DNA of 64,000 bases from Ricinus communis (Eukaryota; Streptophyta; Magnoliopsida; Malpighiales; Euphorbiaceae). This document shows positions 44,620-57,673 of the stretch, in pieces. The first letter of the stretch is position 1. Every line of letters begins with the position of its first letter. Location of the stretch: positions 19,715,001 through 19,779,000 of the forward strand of contig NC_063263.1 in the NCBI RefSeq assembly GCF_019578655.1, read 5' to 3'. Position numbers and translations under genes: made by a program. Under the pieces are notes generated by a model. That model worked only from the letters and a program-made list of their open reading frames with translations. It did no database searches and was not told the origin of the DNA.

Positions 44620-46290
44620 CTTGCTCAAAATGCCTAGATCATTTTGTAAAGAGGTCAACAAGTTATATTCCAATTTTGGTAGGGCAATAAGGACAATGAG
44701 TCAAAAACTTATTGGGTGGCATAGAAAGATATGTGCTTAAGCAAGCACGTAGGTGAGGTCGGATTTCATGACTTGGAAGATTTCAACACCGCCGTACTAG
44801 CTAAACATGGCTGGCATTTTATATCCAGACCTAATTCCTTCCTCTACAAGATCTTCAAAGGAAAATACCCCCCTTACCTCTTTCTTTTCTCACTGCAGGT
44901 CATCACAATAATGGCTCATGGGGATGGAAGAGCATTTTACATGGAAAAACTCGACTCGAAAAACGAATTAGGTGGCAAATTCGTAACGGGTCTGATATGT
45001 CTTACTCTTATGACCCCTGCTACTAACTTCCCACCCTTAAAAGATCGCTTCAGATCCCTCTCCAAACTGTAAAGTGGTCTCGGTGAGTGACCTCATTAAT
45101 CGAAGGACTAAGCAATGGAAAGTGGAAATTGAGCGAAATGTATTTTCTTTTGAGGCAGCCCAAGTTGTCCTTAGTGTGCCAATAAGCTTCTCAGTCTCAA
45201 TGGATAAATTGGTATGGACTCTGTCTAAGCATGGTAACTACCAAGTAAAGTCAAGATATGCATTGGCCCAGTCTATTTGACAAGAACATCAGTCTAGCAG
45301 AGAGCATATAAGAACTGCGCTATCTGAGAATAGGTGACGGAGTAAGTTGTGGCAATTGAAGCCTCCAAGTAAGGTCATGAGTTTTGTTTAGAGAATGTTG
45401 ATTAAAGGATTGCTTACAGGGGAAGACCTTTGAACTCGAGCGAACACTGTAGATGGGCGGTGCAAGGTCTGTGGGGAATTGGAATCACCTCAACATTTAT
45501 TTTTCTCTTGTCTTGTTGCTCGAGCAAGCTAGCTTATTTCACCTTTGGGGATGTGGATTGGTATGATTCAAAGGGATAATGTTCATGAAAAGTGGAAAGT
45601 GTTGGCCGAAGTATAGGCAGGTTAGAAGGAGGGGTTAGAGTGTTTGACACTGGCTGGTATTCTCTGTTGGGAATTATGGAAAACTCGGAATAGGTATTTG
45701 TTCAATAATGTTTCCACTTTCCCAAATGATATCATTCATAACACTGTTTCTCTATGGCATGATGTGTTAGGAGGGTGGGATCAAGGTTCATGTTACAAAT
45801 GGCCTCGCCCAGAACAACCAGTTAGCCCCAACTGCTCCTTTTGTTAAGGTGAATTTCGATGCAATGGCTATCGTAAAAAAGAATCGTAAAGCAATTAGAA
45901 TTATGGCAAGAGACTCCTAGGGAAGCTTTCTTCGATGCTCAACAAATAGAATTCCTTTTTGCAATTCCCTTAATGTTTTGGAAGACCTCGCCTACGGAGA
46001 GGCAGTCTTCTCGGTGAGGAGTTGAAACATAACCAATCCAATTTTTAAAGGCAATGCTAAAGTTATAATCGACGGAGCCAATGGTACTACTGCTATGCCC
46101 TTAGGAGCGGATACCATTGTTGAAGATGTCTTAGCCTTTACTTTGAGTTTTCAATATTTTTCTTTATTTTTGCTAGTAAAGCTTGCAACTGGGCTCAGAT
46201 TTTCAGACTCAAATAGTGTGGCTTGCTTCTTTATAATTGGTACTTTTCAATCAATGAAATCTTATTTTTGAAAAAAATAAAATAAAATTG
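44620..46290 (+). mobile_element. Decayed LINE (L1-type) 3' half
   Basis: Fragments appear in several frames: the post-RT block VGFHDLEDFNTAVLAKHGWH with IFKGKYPP, then zinc-finger RVT-like sequence (CKVCGELESPQHLFFSC near 45460), ILCWELWKTRNRYLFNN, and RNase H-like pieces starting VNFDAMAIVKKN near 45850. Stops and frameshifts separate them. The 3' end is A-rich (gaaaaaaataaaataaaat, about 46268-46286), as expected for L1. The 5' half with endonuclease and RT core is missing. Confidence 0.8.
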
Positions 46291-47816
46291 AAGTGTGTAA
46301 TCAAGGGTGTTACCCTCTTCATTGCACCTCTTAATTTTTCTTACAATTATAAATTAGGACATGAGAATAGCAATTCTTGTACCATTTCATAATTATTATG
46401 TAAAATTGGTAAATTGGAAATCTATTTTCTTTATTTAAGACCACACAGAAAACAAAAACTGAACTATAAGCTTTTGCTTTTGCTTTTTTTTTTTTTTTTT
46501 TCCTCATTTGTTTGTAATCAAATAGTATAAGAAGGTTAACATGCTTATACATAATAACTGTATTTTTACTTTGATTTTTATTTTTACAATGGCTTCAAAG
46601 ATCTTTGAGACTCTATGAAAGCTCGAGCGAAACTTATCTAGATTTTATTTTTATAAAAACATCAAAAAGTAGAAACTTGAGGCGTATTAATAGCTAGACA
46701 GAAACACCAAATTAAAAACACATGTTTTAAAGGCAAATAATAGGAGAGTTAAGAATGAGCTTAAATTCAGCTCAAGCTCCATGAAAAATTTTAGTTCATT
46801 TATTTTGTATATATGAATAGACCTTTATAAGTTTAATAAAGAGTGTTTATATATAATAATATAAAAATTATTAGTAATAGAGGATAAGCTCTCTTCTTGA
46901 AATATCAATCTCATGTACTATATATATATAAATTACATTAAATTTAAATCATTAAGGGATAAAAAAATTTACATTTAGGACATAAAAATAGTTCTATTTA
47001 AAAGGCTTTTTTTTTCTAGAGGATATTTATCGCGTCATAGCCATCCCCTACTAATTATATTAACTTATAAACATTTTATTCATAATTTAATTAAAATTTT
47101 TAATGTTTTAGAAAATTTTATACATATAATAATAATTTTTAATAAAATAAATAATAGAAAACATCTCATATAAAATAAGAAACCTTTATTAGTTAATATA
47201 TTAATATATTTATATAAATTAATATTAAAATAAATTAGTATTAATATTTTTAAATTATTTGAATTAAAAAAGTAATATATTAATTAAAATATTATATTAC
47301 AAAATTAAAATTATTACTTAATTAGAAACATATACTTTGATTAGTATATTATACTTATCTAATAATTATTTAAATAAATATAAAAATGGTCCGTTAGTAT
47401 TATGCTTATATGAAAAAGGTACACATAATATTAGAATTACGCCCATGTGGTAAAATTATTTTATAATTTTTACTTTTTAACTGCGGCCAGTAATTTTGAG
47501 TCTCCTATTAGAAAAGGATCCGAAGTATAAAAAAAATGAAATTTCAGTAGTTTCTTAAAACAAAATCGGAATATAAGGACCAATTAAATCAAATTTATAA
47601 AATTCCAGGCAGCAGAGGTGGGTTCAAAAGTGCATCATGCACAGTATTAAATAATACAAAATTTGTCATATGTGAGACTGGGAAGATGAGTAAGTTTAAG
47701 CCATAGATTCTCAATTGTCTCCGGCAGTCTCACCTCTTTCCTTCTTCTTCTCTTCAAGTAAGCAAACTCCTCATTTACACTGTTTCATTTGTGGGTCTCT
47801 TGGGAATGTAAAATCA
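46291..47816. other. AT-rich spacer, then promoter and 5'UTR of the next gene
   Basis: No coding exon to about 47600; a poly-T run lies at 46484-46501. The last 100-200 bp before 47817 are likely 5'UTR. An open frame from TTG 47715 continues in frame into the gene, but I take the first ATG. Confidence 0.4.
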
Positions 47817-50800
47817 ATGAACCCTATTCACACCCTTACTTACGCTTCTTCTTCTTCTCCTTATTCTTTTGCCCATAACTTCCACTTCACTAACCACAAC
47901 CTTCCGAAGTTCCCTCAGAACTCTTTCTCTACTAAACGACGCCGTTCTCGCAATTCCCGACGAGACAAAACCACCACCCCCAGCACCTCCGATGTCAAGC
48001 GGTCTTTACTTTCTAATAATAATTATTATAATAGCGGCAATAATGATTTCAACAATGATAATCTCCAATTAGTCCTCGACGTCAACCAAATTACGTATCT
48101 AACCTCGTCGACATTCAATCGTTTTCTTTCTTTAGGTAAAGACGCGTATTACGATTTAAAAACCCTGATTTCATTAGATGAGAACAACCGGATTGTATTT
48201 ACATGTCGTAAATCGACTGTTCAATTCACTGGAGGGGTGTTGCTTTGTGGGGTTGTTTTGGTTTCTGCTTTTAGGGTCTTGATTAAATTAGGGTTAGGGT
48301 TTAGGAGTTGGTTGTTTAGGGTTAGGAATAATCGGAAAAATAAGGATGTTGTGGTTCGTAGAGATAGGAGTCTTGGAGGGAAAGAAGTTGTTGTAGCCAG
48401 GAGAGTGGAGGAGGAGAGACCAAAAGATGTGAAGAGGAAAAGGTTTGGGGTTTTGGATAATCCACTTGACAATCCGAGTTGGGTTTTTGGGTCTGGGTTG
48501 GAGAGAGATGATTGGAGGAGTTATAGAGTAAGGAGTGCTTCCAGGTTGCCCAAATGGTGGTCGGTTTCAGTGGGGCCGGAGCAGGAGGATATGGTGGTGG
48601 TTGATAAGCAGGAGTACCAGAGGGATGCCAACCGATTAATTCGAGGTTGGTGTTTCCAGTTTCTTTAATATTCAGCTAGTAGTAGGTATAATTTTTCATT
48701 TTATGTTTTTTCTATTAACAGCAAACATGAGAAAAGCAGTTTGCTACATGATATAATCTGGTTATAATTTTCCGTTGAGATGGTTTTAAAGTTTAGGACT
48801 GAAATTGGTATAACAATCTAAATTTAGAATGCATTATGAAATTAACCTAAACATGGCATGGTGTAGTTTTGCTTATTTGTATTTCTTTAATCTTATGGGT
48901 TAGTATGCCAAAGTCATATTGTTGAGGTATAATCATTGCGAGGTTACTTTTGCTTACAATGCCTCTTTTTTTTTATTGAGATAATTTGGCTTGAACTTTT
49001 GAACTGTATTCATTGTGGTTGCAGATATTCTTTACTGCATTTGGAATGTGTTTATCCATGAATCTTTATGATTATTGTCTTCTTTTATTCTATATCTGTA
49101 TCATTGTGTTTATGACATTAGTATAATTGTATTTGATTGTCTGCCTTTGTCTTTGCTGTAGGTAAAAGATGCACATTTCTGAAATTTCAATAAATGCTAT
49201 GTTCATCATTTTTATGCTAGTTGCAACTCATCAACTTGATTTCCAGCAATCACGGATTATAGAACAAGCGGAAAGGATGTTACAGAGTTTGACATAATTC
49301 AAGTCAGTGCTGTTTGACCTTTTGATTGTCATAATGATGCATTATTTTTGGACTCAACATATGTAACTGGTCACTAGAGTTTAAGTGGGCTTTTTGTTTA
49401 GCAATATATGGTTACAGTTGTATGCTCCGACTGATGTTTAGAAGGTTTCTGTTACTTAATTTGGTCTGAGGTCAGGAAGGTTTTTATTGAGATTAGATTT
49501 ACATGGATATCCAGTCTAGGCAGAGGAATGGTTCTTTTGGTGATTTTGTCACACACCCCTTCTAGTCCCTAATTCTCTCTGTATTTCCATTTTACCTGAG
49601 AGGTTGTTTACTTAATCCCTAAAGATGAAATTTCAAAAAGAATTAGCATGATGCATACTATAAATAAGGTGATATTCCATGATTTGGTTGAAGGGAATGG
49701 GAATTGCTTTATTGCTCTTCCATTGATGCTGCGTGTTTTCTTTTTTCCTTTTGGAAACATGTGTGGAAGCTGATTTATGAGCTAGCCTTTGGTCGTGTTT
49801 CTTACTGCTATCTTTCAGTCTGATCTTAAGAACTTCTTCTTCTTGCTCAAGTTTGCACTTGTTTTCCCTTTGGTTAGATGTATTTTAGTTGCAAGTTGGA
49901 CGTTTTATATCAATGCAAAAATATGGTTACTATATTTTGGTTGCAATAGCTAATTCTTATATGCAACGAATTTTTCCTTGCTTGTTTGTGTGAGCAGTTA
50001 CGACGAATCTGCAGGACATCTGGAGTGCAAGTTTCTTTTGACACAACAAATACACGGGATGCTTTCTACCGTGCATCAGTTGACTATGTTATAAATGTTT
50101 GCAGCAGGTCTGTGTCCTAGGCTCGCTGAATACATTTTTATTAGTTGCTAATTCTTGCATTTACTTGTGCTTATTATTTCTTGCTGTTGTTACTATCTTT
50201 GCAAGCCTGCAGGGAATCAAGTTACTCCGTGTCCATTCAGATTGATGGTGAAGATGCTAAGAAGTTTGTTGCTGGGCTTGCGGCAAACATTGGTCTTGAG
50301 AATGTTCGTGCTGCAAGAATGGTGTCTGCAGCTGTTGCTGCACGCACTCGTTCGTGTTTCTTACAGGCGTGGGTAATACTTCTACTCTTCCTTGTAGTTC
50401 ATGATCCTATTCACAGTGTGTACTAACTTTTGGACAAAGACAAACTATAATTTTACTGACTTCATTTTTGTGGCATTGATGCTTTTGCGGCCTAAACTTT
50501 GGAACCTTGAATTATACTGATGTCACAAGGAGTTTCTAACAAATTTAGATATTTTGTATCTGTTTTACAACACCGAGGACACAACATCACACTAGTACGT
50601 TGGCAACTCTTTTGGATTATAGAAGAGGCAAATCTTATGTGAGGGGGCTTAAGAGTTAGGGATTGATGACACCTCTTCTCCTTCGATAAGTAATTTGGTC
50701 CAAAAATAACTGTAAATTTGACTTGTCTATATATGCCTGTTCTAACTGCTAGTAGACAGCTTCTTTGCATTTGGTAGGTGTACTTGAAGTGGCGGATTTG

Positions 50801-52596
50801 GTTGACTATTTTTCTAGTGATACCTATCTAAATAATGGAGAATCACAGAGAAGGATATGATCAAGTCGGTGCAGGCTTATATAGGATTGATCTTGTAATT
50901 ACTAAATGGGCCTGCCATTTGTTGTCAGTGCATAGAGAGGCTTATATAGGACTAAAATGGGCCTAACATTTGTTGTCAGATCAGATGCACTACCTTGAAC
51001 TAGAAGCATATGTTGGATTATTTCTGCATAACAAAATTATTCTAATTAGATTTTTATTATGGTAATAAATTGATTTTTTTTTTTGAATATTTCCTGTCTG
51101 TTAAACATGTCCGATCACATTTGCAGCCTGCCTAAGAAAGAAAATTAAACCTTGTACTTTTAGGATAAAGAATTTAATGTGTGTTTAATTTTACTTACTT
51201 TTTTTATTTGTTTTTCTTTTGTTTTTGTTTTTGTTAAATCTTTTATCATATTGATATTCGAACTGCTTGTCCACTTGGTGCAGGCTCTGGAAGTGCAAGG
51301 CAAACATTCTGAAGCAGCACAAGAACTGTCAAAGATATGCGTTGTTCTCCGAACATTTCCTCCTGAAGCATCTTCTGTATGTTTTCCACATGTTGCTATG
51401 TAGTTTCCTTTACAAGTTATCCTCTCTCTCTCTCTCTCTAAATCGTTTGTCTTTCTGATAATTGCATTGGTTACTAGGCTTCAGTGTTATAGGGATCTTG
51501 GTAATGGTGTTTTAGGTGTTCTATCATCTATGTGCATGACTTCACATGGTATCACTACCATGTCAAGTTTGTTTTGGCTAGCAGCTTGGTGCTAAAGAGA
51601 TGTTTACTAAACCCATAGGAAAATAATAAAAAAGGAGTGGCTACACTACCTTGTCAATCTGTCTACAAGTGACCTATTTCATTTTGTCACACAGTACTCA
51701 CAGCCATTAGTTTTGGAAGAAGTAGAATTCCTTGTTTATCAATACCTGTTTTGGATTCCTATGTGTCGATTGATTCTCAAGGTAGTTACCATACCTTTTC
51801 ATAACTCTCTACATTTGGCGGTGCTATAATTTGGCATTGTTCATGGACTAATGCTTGCTAGGAGTGTTATTGAGAAAGGCATTTTTATTGTTTGGAAATC
51901 ATTTTTCCTTTTTTTGATCTCATTTAATATTTGATCGGCTGTGTTGTTGCAGCCTGAAATGGAGATGGTTGCTCGGGGTCTAGGAAAGAACTTGAAAGTG
52001 GAGCAGAGGGAGCTTTTAATGAATATGTTTGTTTCGGTTTGTGGTGAAGAGAGTCATAGAAGTGCAGCAGATGCTCTTGGTTTGGTGAGTCATAGAACTA
52101 CACTTCTTTCTTCTGCTGGATTTATTTTCAAGTGAATGCTGGACTATTTGGAATCCCATCCCTATGTTAAGAGACAAATAAAAATCATCCAAAGCAGATT
52201 TAAAACAAATCCAATAAAGCGCTTTGTTCTTGTAAATGAAGGCAGTATGAACTGGAGGCAACAGTTTTAAGTATTTCGCCACTTATCTCGGTTTTTGGGT
52301 TAGATTGATTAGTTTTAATGTACATATTACTCAAAATCTAGGTTTTCTCATCAGACTCAGAGTATATGCTGTGGGTATGATTCACATATGTTTCGGGCTA
52401 ATACTGAAGTCGATGATCTGAAAAGGCCCACCTAAATATAGAACAGTTTGTTATTTGATCTGAAAAGAAAATTCAGGTTTTTCAACCAAAATGGTGCAAG
52501 TTTTTGGGTTACGAGTGACTTGCTCATCCTCTTCCTTTTTCATTGCAGATGCTTTCACCTAGAGGCGCGGGAGACGAACAGGAGAGCAAGCTATAG
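47817..52596 (+). CDS. Probable plastid-targeted protein of unknown function
   Basis: Seven exons with GT-AG borders and matching phase: 47817-48645, 49247-49302, 49998-50107, 50213-50372, 51284-51376, 51953-52084 and 52549-52596; 475 aa. The N-terminus is rich in Ser, Thr, Asn and Arg with few acidic residues (MNPIHTLTYASSSSPYSF), typical of a chloroplast transit peptide. A hydrophobic helix (FTGGVLLCGVVLVSAFRVLI) lies near 137-156 and is followed by a basic region, so membrane attachment is likely. The C-terminal half, from RLIRGAITDYRTSG on, is a soluble Ala/Arg-rich helical domain (VRAARMVSAAVAARTRSCFL; ALEVQGKHSEAAQELSKICV). I do not recognise a named domain. No lesion was seen. Confidence 0.88.
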
Positions 52597-53766
52597 GAAT
52601 ATTAATTGCTTAAAATACTTTTTCTGGTTTTATTTGGTGATTATACCTGTATTTCCAATAGTGTAGGTTGGCTAATAATTAATATAATTAGTTTTACTAT
52701 ACTGAATAAATATTGTTGAACTCTTTTTGATTGTGGTTCATAAACAAATATTAACGACGTGTACTGTTCTTTTATACAAGCTTTTCATGGCAGTACAATA
52801 GATTAGGGGATTCCGGATACTAATCTTTATAAATGACAGAAGCAGGATGTTTTGTTTGTGATTAGCTGTTGTAGATGAGCTTTGCTGCCTGCTAATTGTA
52901 TCTGCCACCTCTTGTAAAAGTCACCATCTTTTACTATTTTAAGGAGCAGACATTCCATTATTTTACAAGAAAAATTGAAAATCCTGATGATTTATGTGTG
53001 TACCAATTTCTTAACATAACTGAGTAAGCTAGCTATTAAATTTGAACTAAAAAAAAATTAAAAGAATTCTTCAAATAATAATTTTAAAGTTCGACTCTCA
53101 TATTTTTATTTGTATGTCTTTTATCTTTTCCTTAATTTTCAAGGAAACCAACACAAGAGTTGATAAAAGAAAAGAAAACTAATTAAATCACATCCGAAAA
53201 CTCAAAGTCTTTTTCTTCCTTTCTTTCTGGTGTAAACATGGTTATCTTCCCAGGCTTTTTCTTTTCACGCGGTTCAAAAATAATATAGAAAAGAATAAGT
53301 AAAAGGAAAGGTAAAAGAAGAGAAACTCATTAATTCCAAAACTCAGCCTTCTATTGGCCGAAATCCGTCACTCTTCTGCATATCTCGCAATCCACGCATC
53401 GCTGCAGGTCCTCTCTCTCTCTCTCTCTCTCTCTAGTTTTCTGAATTCTGTTTGTTTGATGATAAGCTTTTTTATCAATTTAGGGCTAAAGTTTTGTCTC
53501 CTTCCAAGCGGAGCTTTTGATCTACAGTTCCTGTAACTATCAATTCCTTATAATTGCAGATCATTTTTCAATCGGAGAATCAGTGGCTTCCGTTTTCTCC
53601 ATAATATTTTGTCTAATAAGGTAGAAACTAACTCCATAATCTCATCGCAGCATGTCCGGATCTTACAAGATCTAACATCGTCTTTAATTGACCTAGTTTC
53701 TTCTGTTTTTTTTTTTCAGGTGATAAAAAAACTAGTTGACACAAAAAAAAAAAAATCAGCAGCGCG
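52597..53766 (+). promoter_or_regulatory. 3'UTR, spacer and 5'UTR intron upstream of GOT1
   Basis: After the plastid-protein 3'UTR comes spacer, then a probable untranslated first exon near 53340-53407. Its donor (gctgcag|gtcctct) starts an intron with a (CT)n run at 53410-53434. The acceptor is near 53719 (tttttcag|gtgataaa). Confidence 0.5.
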
Positions 53767-54679
53767 ATGGTTTCTTTTGAAATGAATGACCGCAAGAGTA
53801 AGTCAAACTTTGTATTTTCTTAATTATTTATTTGTTTTGAGTAAATTATATTTGCTTTTCTCTAACTGTTATACTAAGATAATTTCTAATTTCTCTTGTT
53901 TATCACTGTAAAAATCTACTTGGTTATTTCTGTTGTGTGCTCTGCAGAAACTATGTGATAGAATGACTTGTTTTGTTTGTTTTTCTTTTTCCATTTCAAT
54001 TTATTTTTATTTTTAATTAGTTGAAAGAATTGAGTTCTAGCAACTATCACCTTTCCAGATAGGAAAATTGATTAAGTAGAATTCGATTTGTTCTGTTAGA
54101 CTTCCCAAACACTATGTTTATGTTAGCCTCCCTTGTTAGAAATCTGACTCCTCAAGTGTCTGCAAGTCTTTTCTATCAGTTTCTGAAACTTTGCCACGGT
54201 GCTTCTACTGCTGCCATGTAGATGCAATCAGTTAAAAGAAAAAGTGTTTAATTCTACTTGGTCATATAAGCCACTATGATATATCAAGTGCTCTTCTGTA
54301 GTTTATTAAACTTATTTTGGTTGCCATCTTCTTGAGGCTCACAATTCTTGCCTAATTGCTTTTGTTTACTCTTATTATTGATGATGAAAAGGTTTTCATG
54401 TGCTGATTCCAAATTCCAAATTAGCTTATGGACAGCAATGGTCTTTATTTTTGCTGATTGTTCAATCATCTGATTTTCTTTTCCTTTTTTTCCCCTATTA
54501 TTATGAAATGAAACAGAGATTGGCCTAGGCTTGACTGGATTTGGCATATTTTTCTCATTTATGGGAATTATTTTCTTCTTTGACAAGGGATTACTTGCCA
54601 TGGGAAATGTAAGTGCCTTTTCTATGAATATCTGTAACAAATTTTACCTATTCTGTTTTCTGTGATTGTGTAACATTCT

Positions 54680-54713
<34 letters not shown>

Positions 54714-54839
54714 GAATTTATTCAGATCCTCTTTATCTCAGGAGTGAGTCTGACCATCGGACCAAAATCCACCATGCAATTCTTCATGAAACGTCAAAAT
54801 TTTAAGGTGTACTATTTCTTTCTGCCATCTCTTTTTCCT

Positions 54840-54883
<44 letters not shown>

Positions 54884-56159
54884 TTCTTATGTGCATTTGA
54901 TTTTGCAGCAGTTACATGCATTTCATACTTTCCTAACACCCACTTGTGCATACAGGGAACTATCTCATTTGGTGCGGGCTTCTTTTTTGTTGTCATAGGA
55001 TGGCCAATTATCGGCATGATTCTGGAATCATATGGGTTCATTGTGCTCTTCAGGTAAGTTTTAATTTATACCTAAGTGATACTGTGATACTCTGTTTGGT
55101 TTGTGCGGTTGAAGATGCTGATGGGAAATTTGTACAGTGGCTTTTGGCCTACACTGGCGGTGTTTATGCAGAGGATACCTATTCTTGGTTGGGTGTTCCA
55201 ACAACCTTTTATTAGATCGGTATGTTCGTTTTGTAACACAATGTTGTATTTTACTAGCACAAAGATCTCTTTGCAATATTGCTCTCACCATTTCACGTTG
55301 GTTAGAGCTTCTATACTATTTGAGTTGATAGTTGACACTTCATATGTTATATATAATTGTTAGTATGTTAAATCAAAACAAATAAATTATACTCTGGACT
55401 ATAGTGCCAAATTGATCAACATACAGCATAAGCTTTTTCTGTATTAAGTTTGAAGGTGGACTTGGGGAGGGCTTATAGATTTTGTTCCAGCATATACTTT
55501 TATTGAAAGGCTAACCTGATGAGGTACCTGATTTCATATTATCGACTCCTTACCATGGAGGTGGTTTGTAGTTGTTCTATCTTGTTTGAAGGTTGTTTGT
55601 CTGAAATCACTAATTTAATGAACTCAATTTGGATTTGGTTTTTTCTTGTGGCCTATCAATAACCGACTTCTTAATGTTAATATTGTGTGAGATTGAGAAT
55701 GTAGCATGAGGATTCAACTTATTGATTGACTTGATTGACAAGCATGCTTGCTTTAGTGAATTTTATACCCAGGATTATTGGGCAAATGACAAATACGTAG
55801 AAGGCAATAGTAGTCTTGGGTGAATATGCTAAGACTTGGTGAAGGCTTGATATCGTTTCTTATATAATTCAAATCTAAGTGAAACTGTGGCTGAGCAAGT
55901 ATGCCTATGCACAAGCATTAGTATATGTCTCGTAGAGAGACTAGTTAATAATTCTAATCTTAACGTGGGCTTCTGTGATTGGGATTGCTTACAAAGTCTG
56001 AAATTAGAAAAACGTTGCTTGTATCAGAAAAGGGAGAACCTGATTTATATTCATGTCTAAATCTTCTTCAGATGTTATTTAAATATGGATATGGTTTCTT
56101 CTTTTCATAATTATGTGCAGGTCATGGATCGTTATCGCGGCAGAAGAGTTCCAGTTTAA
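53767..56159 (+). CDS. GOT1: GOT1-family vesicle transport protein
   Basis: Six coding exons: 53767-53797, 54517-54608, 54726-54806, 54956-55053, 55138-55219 and 56121-56159; 423 nt, 140 aa, all in phase. The product has four hydrophobic helices (around IGLGLTGFGIFFSFMGIIFF, ILFISGVSLTIG, ISFGAGFFFVVIGWPIIGMI and GFIVLF...WPTLAVFM), the normal layout of Got1/Sft2-like proteins. It ends MDRYRGRRVPV. Yeast Got1 acts in ER-Golgi vesicle traffic; the plant orthologue is presumed to do the same in Golgi membranes. Introns carry a (CT)n run (54682-54710) and a (GT)n run (54845-54881), both outside splice sites. Length matches the family. Confidence 0.95.
54682..54710 (+). repeat. (CT)n microsatellite in a GOT1 intron
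   Basis: About 14 CT units, 15 bp before the acceptor of GOT1 coding exon 3. It doubles as a pyrimidine tract. Confidence 0.95.
54845..54881 (+). repeat. (GT)n microsatellite in a GOT1 intron
   Basis: About 18 uninterrupted GT units in the intron between GOT1 coding exons 3 and 4. Confidence 0.95.
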
Positions 56160-57000
56160 ATACTCCGAGATGTACAACTAATCTTTGAATAGGTCCACGT
56201 GTAAGCGCTGTAGACAAAAAAAGAAGAATACTCTAGCTCCAGCCCTTTAATATTTTTGGGTTTAGGGATGGGTGGCTGTGCAATTATGAGATTGAAGAAA
56301 GGTTGAACCAAGCTGCATATAGGTCCATTTCTAAGTCCTTGTAAAAAAATATCTCCAGGATTTTTCTTTTTGGTTCTGTTTGCTGAATGTAGAAAGATTC
56401 TATTCATTTGTGACGAGCCTTTTTCTGTCTTTCTAAAGGTAAAAAAAAAAAGAAAAGAAAAGAAATTTGTTCAGTTTATCCATATTATTCTTTGGTCGTT
56501 TCTGTTCTGCCATTGCATGAGTGTGGATGCTATTTCATTCTCTGCCAGTACTCAAACTTTTTTTTTTTTTTTTTTCATTTTGAATAGAATACATTTGTGC
56601 AAAGTGGACATTTGTTAGTTGGAGACTGGGAATTTTCCTTTGATTCAAATATTGTTCTTTTTGTTCTAGTGTTAATTGATTAGGTGGATTATTCTTGTGT
56701 GTTTAGTGGACATGTATCAATTGTTGAGCCTGCCAAGTGCAAAAAAGTAAATTTTGACATTGATACAGAGAGTTCAAACTTTAGTTAACTTGTGAATAAC
56801 AAAATTCAGTTACTTTCTGAATGATAGCAAGTAAAGTTTTTAAAACTCTTTGTCAAATTTTCGGAAAATGTAATTAAACAAATAGGAAATGAAAAGTTCA
56901 ATAAAGAAATAAGATATAGTAACCGTACCATTATATTAGGAAAGTTGTTACTGGTTTTATTGATAAAATATTTGTTAAAGAAAATACATAATGACATTTT
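56160..57000. other. 3'UTR of GOT1 and spacer
   Basis: Likely 3'UTR to about 56640, including poly-A and poly-T runs, then AT-rich spacer. No exon. Confidence 0.4.
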
Positions 57001-57345
57001 AAAGGCCCAAGGTACATATAAGTCCTGAATTTCTTAACAAAGTATATATTTTAAATATTTAAAAAATATAATAATTATATTTTTGAAGCTATTTCTATCC
57101 ATTTTATCATGAAATGATATAAGACCCACTATGTTACTTCTTTTCAATTCCGTTTTTTAGTAGATATAAATAACAAAATGATAATTTCTTTTTTATTTTG
57201 ATAAAGAAAAATCAGCACTATTAACATCGGTTGAAAGAATTAGCTTTTAAAATATAATTATTAAAAAGTAATTGAGCTACATTAAAATTTAAAAATTTAA
57301 TTATATTTTGGTCAAACGTTTAGGGGCTTATTATATCTTTTGCCA
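57001..57345. mobile_element. Foldback MITE, family A copy 2
   Basis: The left arm (aaaggcccaaggtacatata) pairs with the reverse complement of the right arm (ttggcaaaagatataataag) through blocks like ataattatatttt and aatataattaaattttta. The arms resemble those of the element at 42935-43350. Confidence 0.5.
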
Positions 57346-57673
57346 ATTTTAAATTCTGGTGAAGTTTTAGAACTTATTTGCATATAAATATAATTTAAGT
57401 GTTAATTTCAGTCAATAAATAAAACAGTTTGGTTGCAGCAATTTTTATTTATTTATTTTGAAATGGCAGTACTGTTTATTATTATCGACATAAAATCCAC
57501 GACATCCCAGCAATTCAACCAACACGAAACACTCCTCCTCCAAACTTGGAATATGTTCGATTACTGTTTAGAGTTACACATGTCCATTATTCTCCATCAC
57601 TCAAGATTACACGTTTCTTTCTGGAGAATATTTGTTGTTTGATGTTTCTCTGATAAACATTTAGTGCTGGGAG

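Noticed and set aside
44433..46340. LINE inserted inside a MITE
   Set aside because: gcatccacaatgg before and a partly similar stretch after the LINE were considered, but the inverted match is too weak to claim.
48221..48472. 83-codon minus-strand open frame
   Set aside because: Shadow of the plastid-protein exon 1 in an opposite frame.
54666..55057. Open frames rich in Cys-Val or Thr-His repeats
   Set aside because: They are translations of the (GT)n microsatellite and of GOT1 exons in wrong frames.
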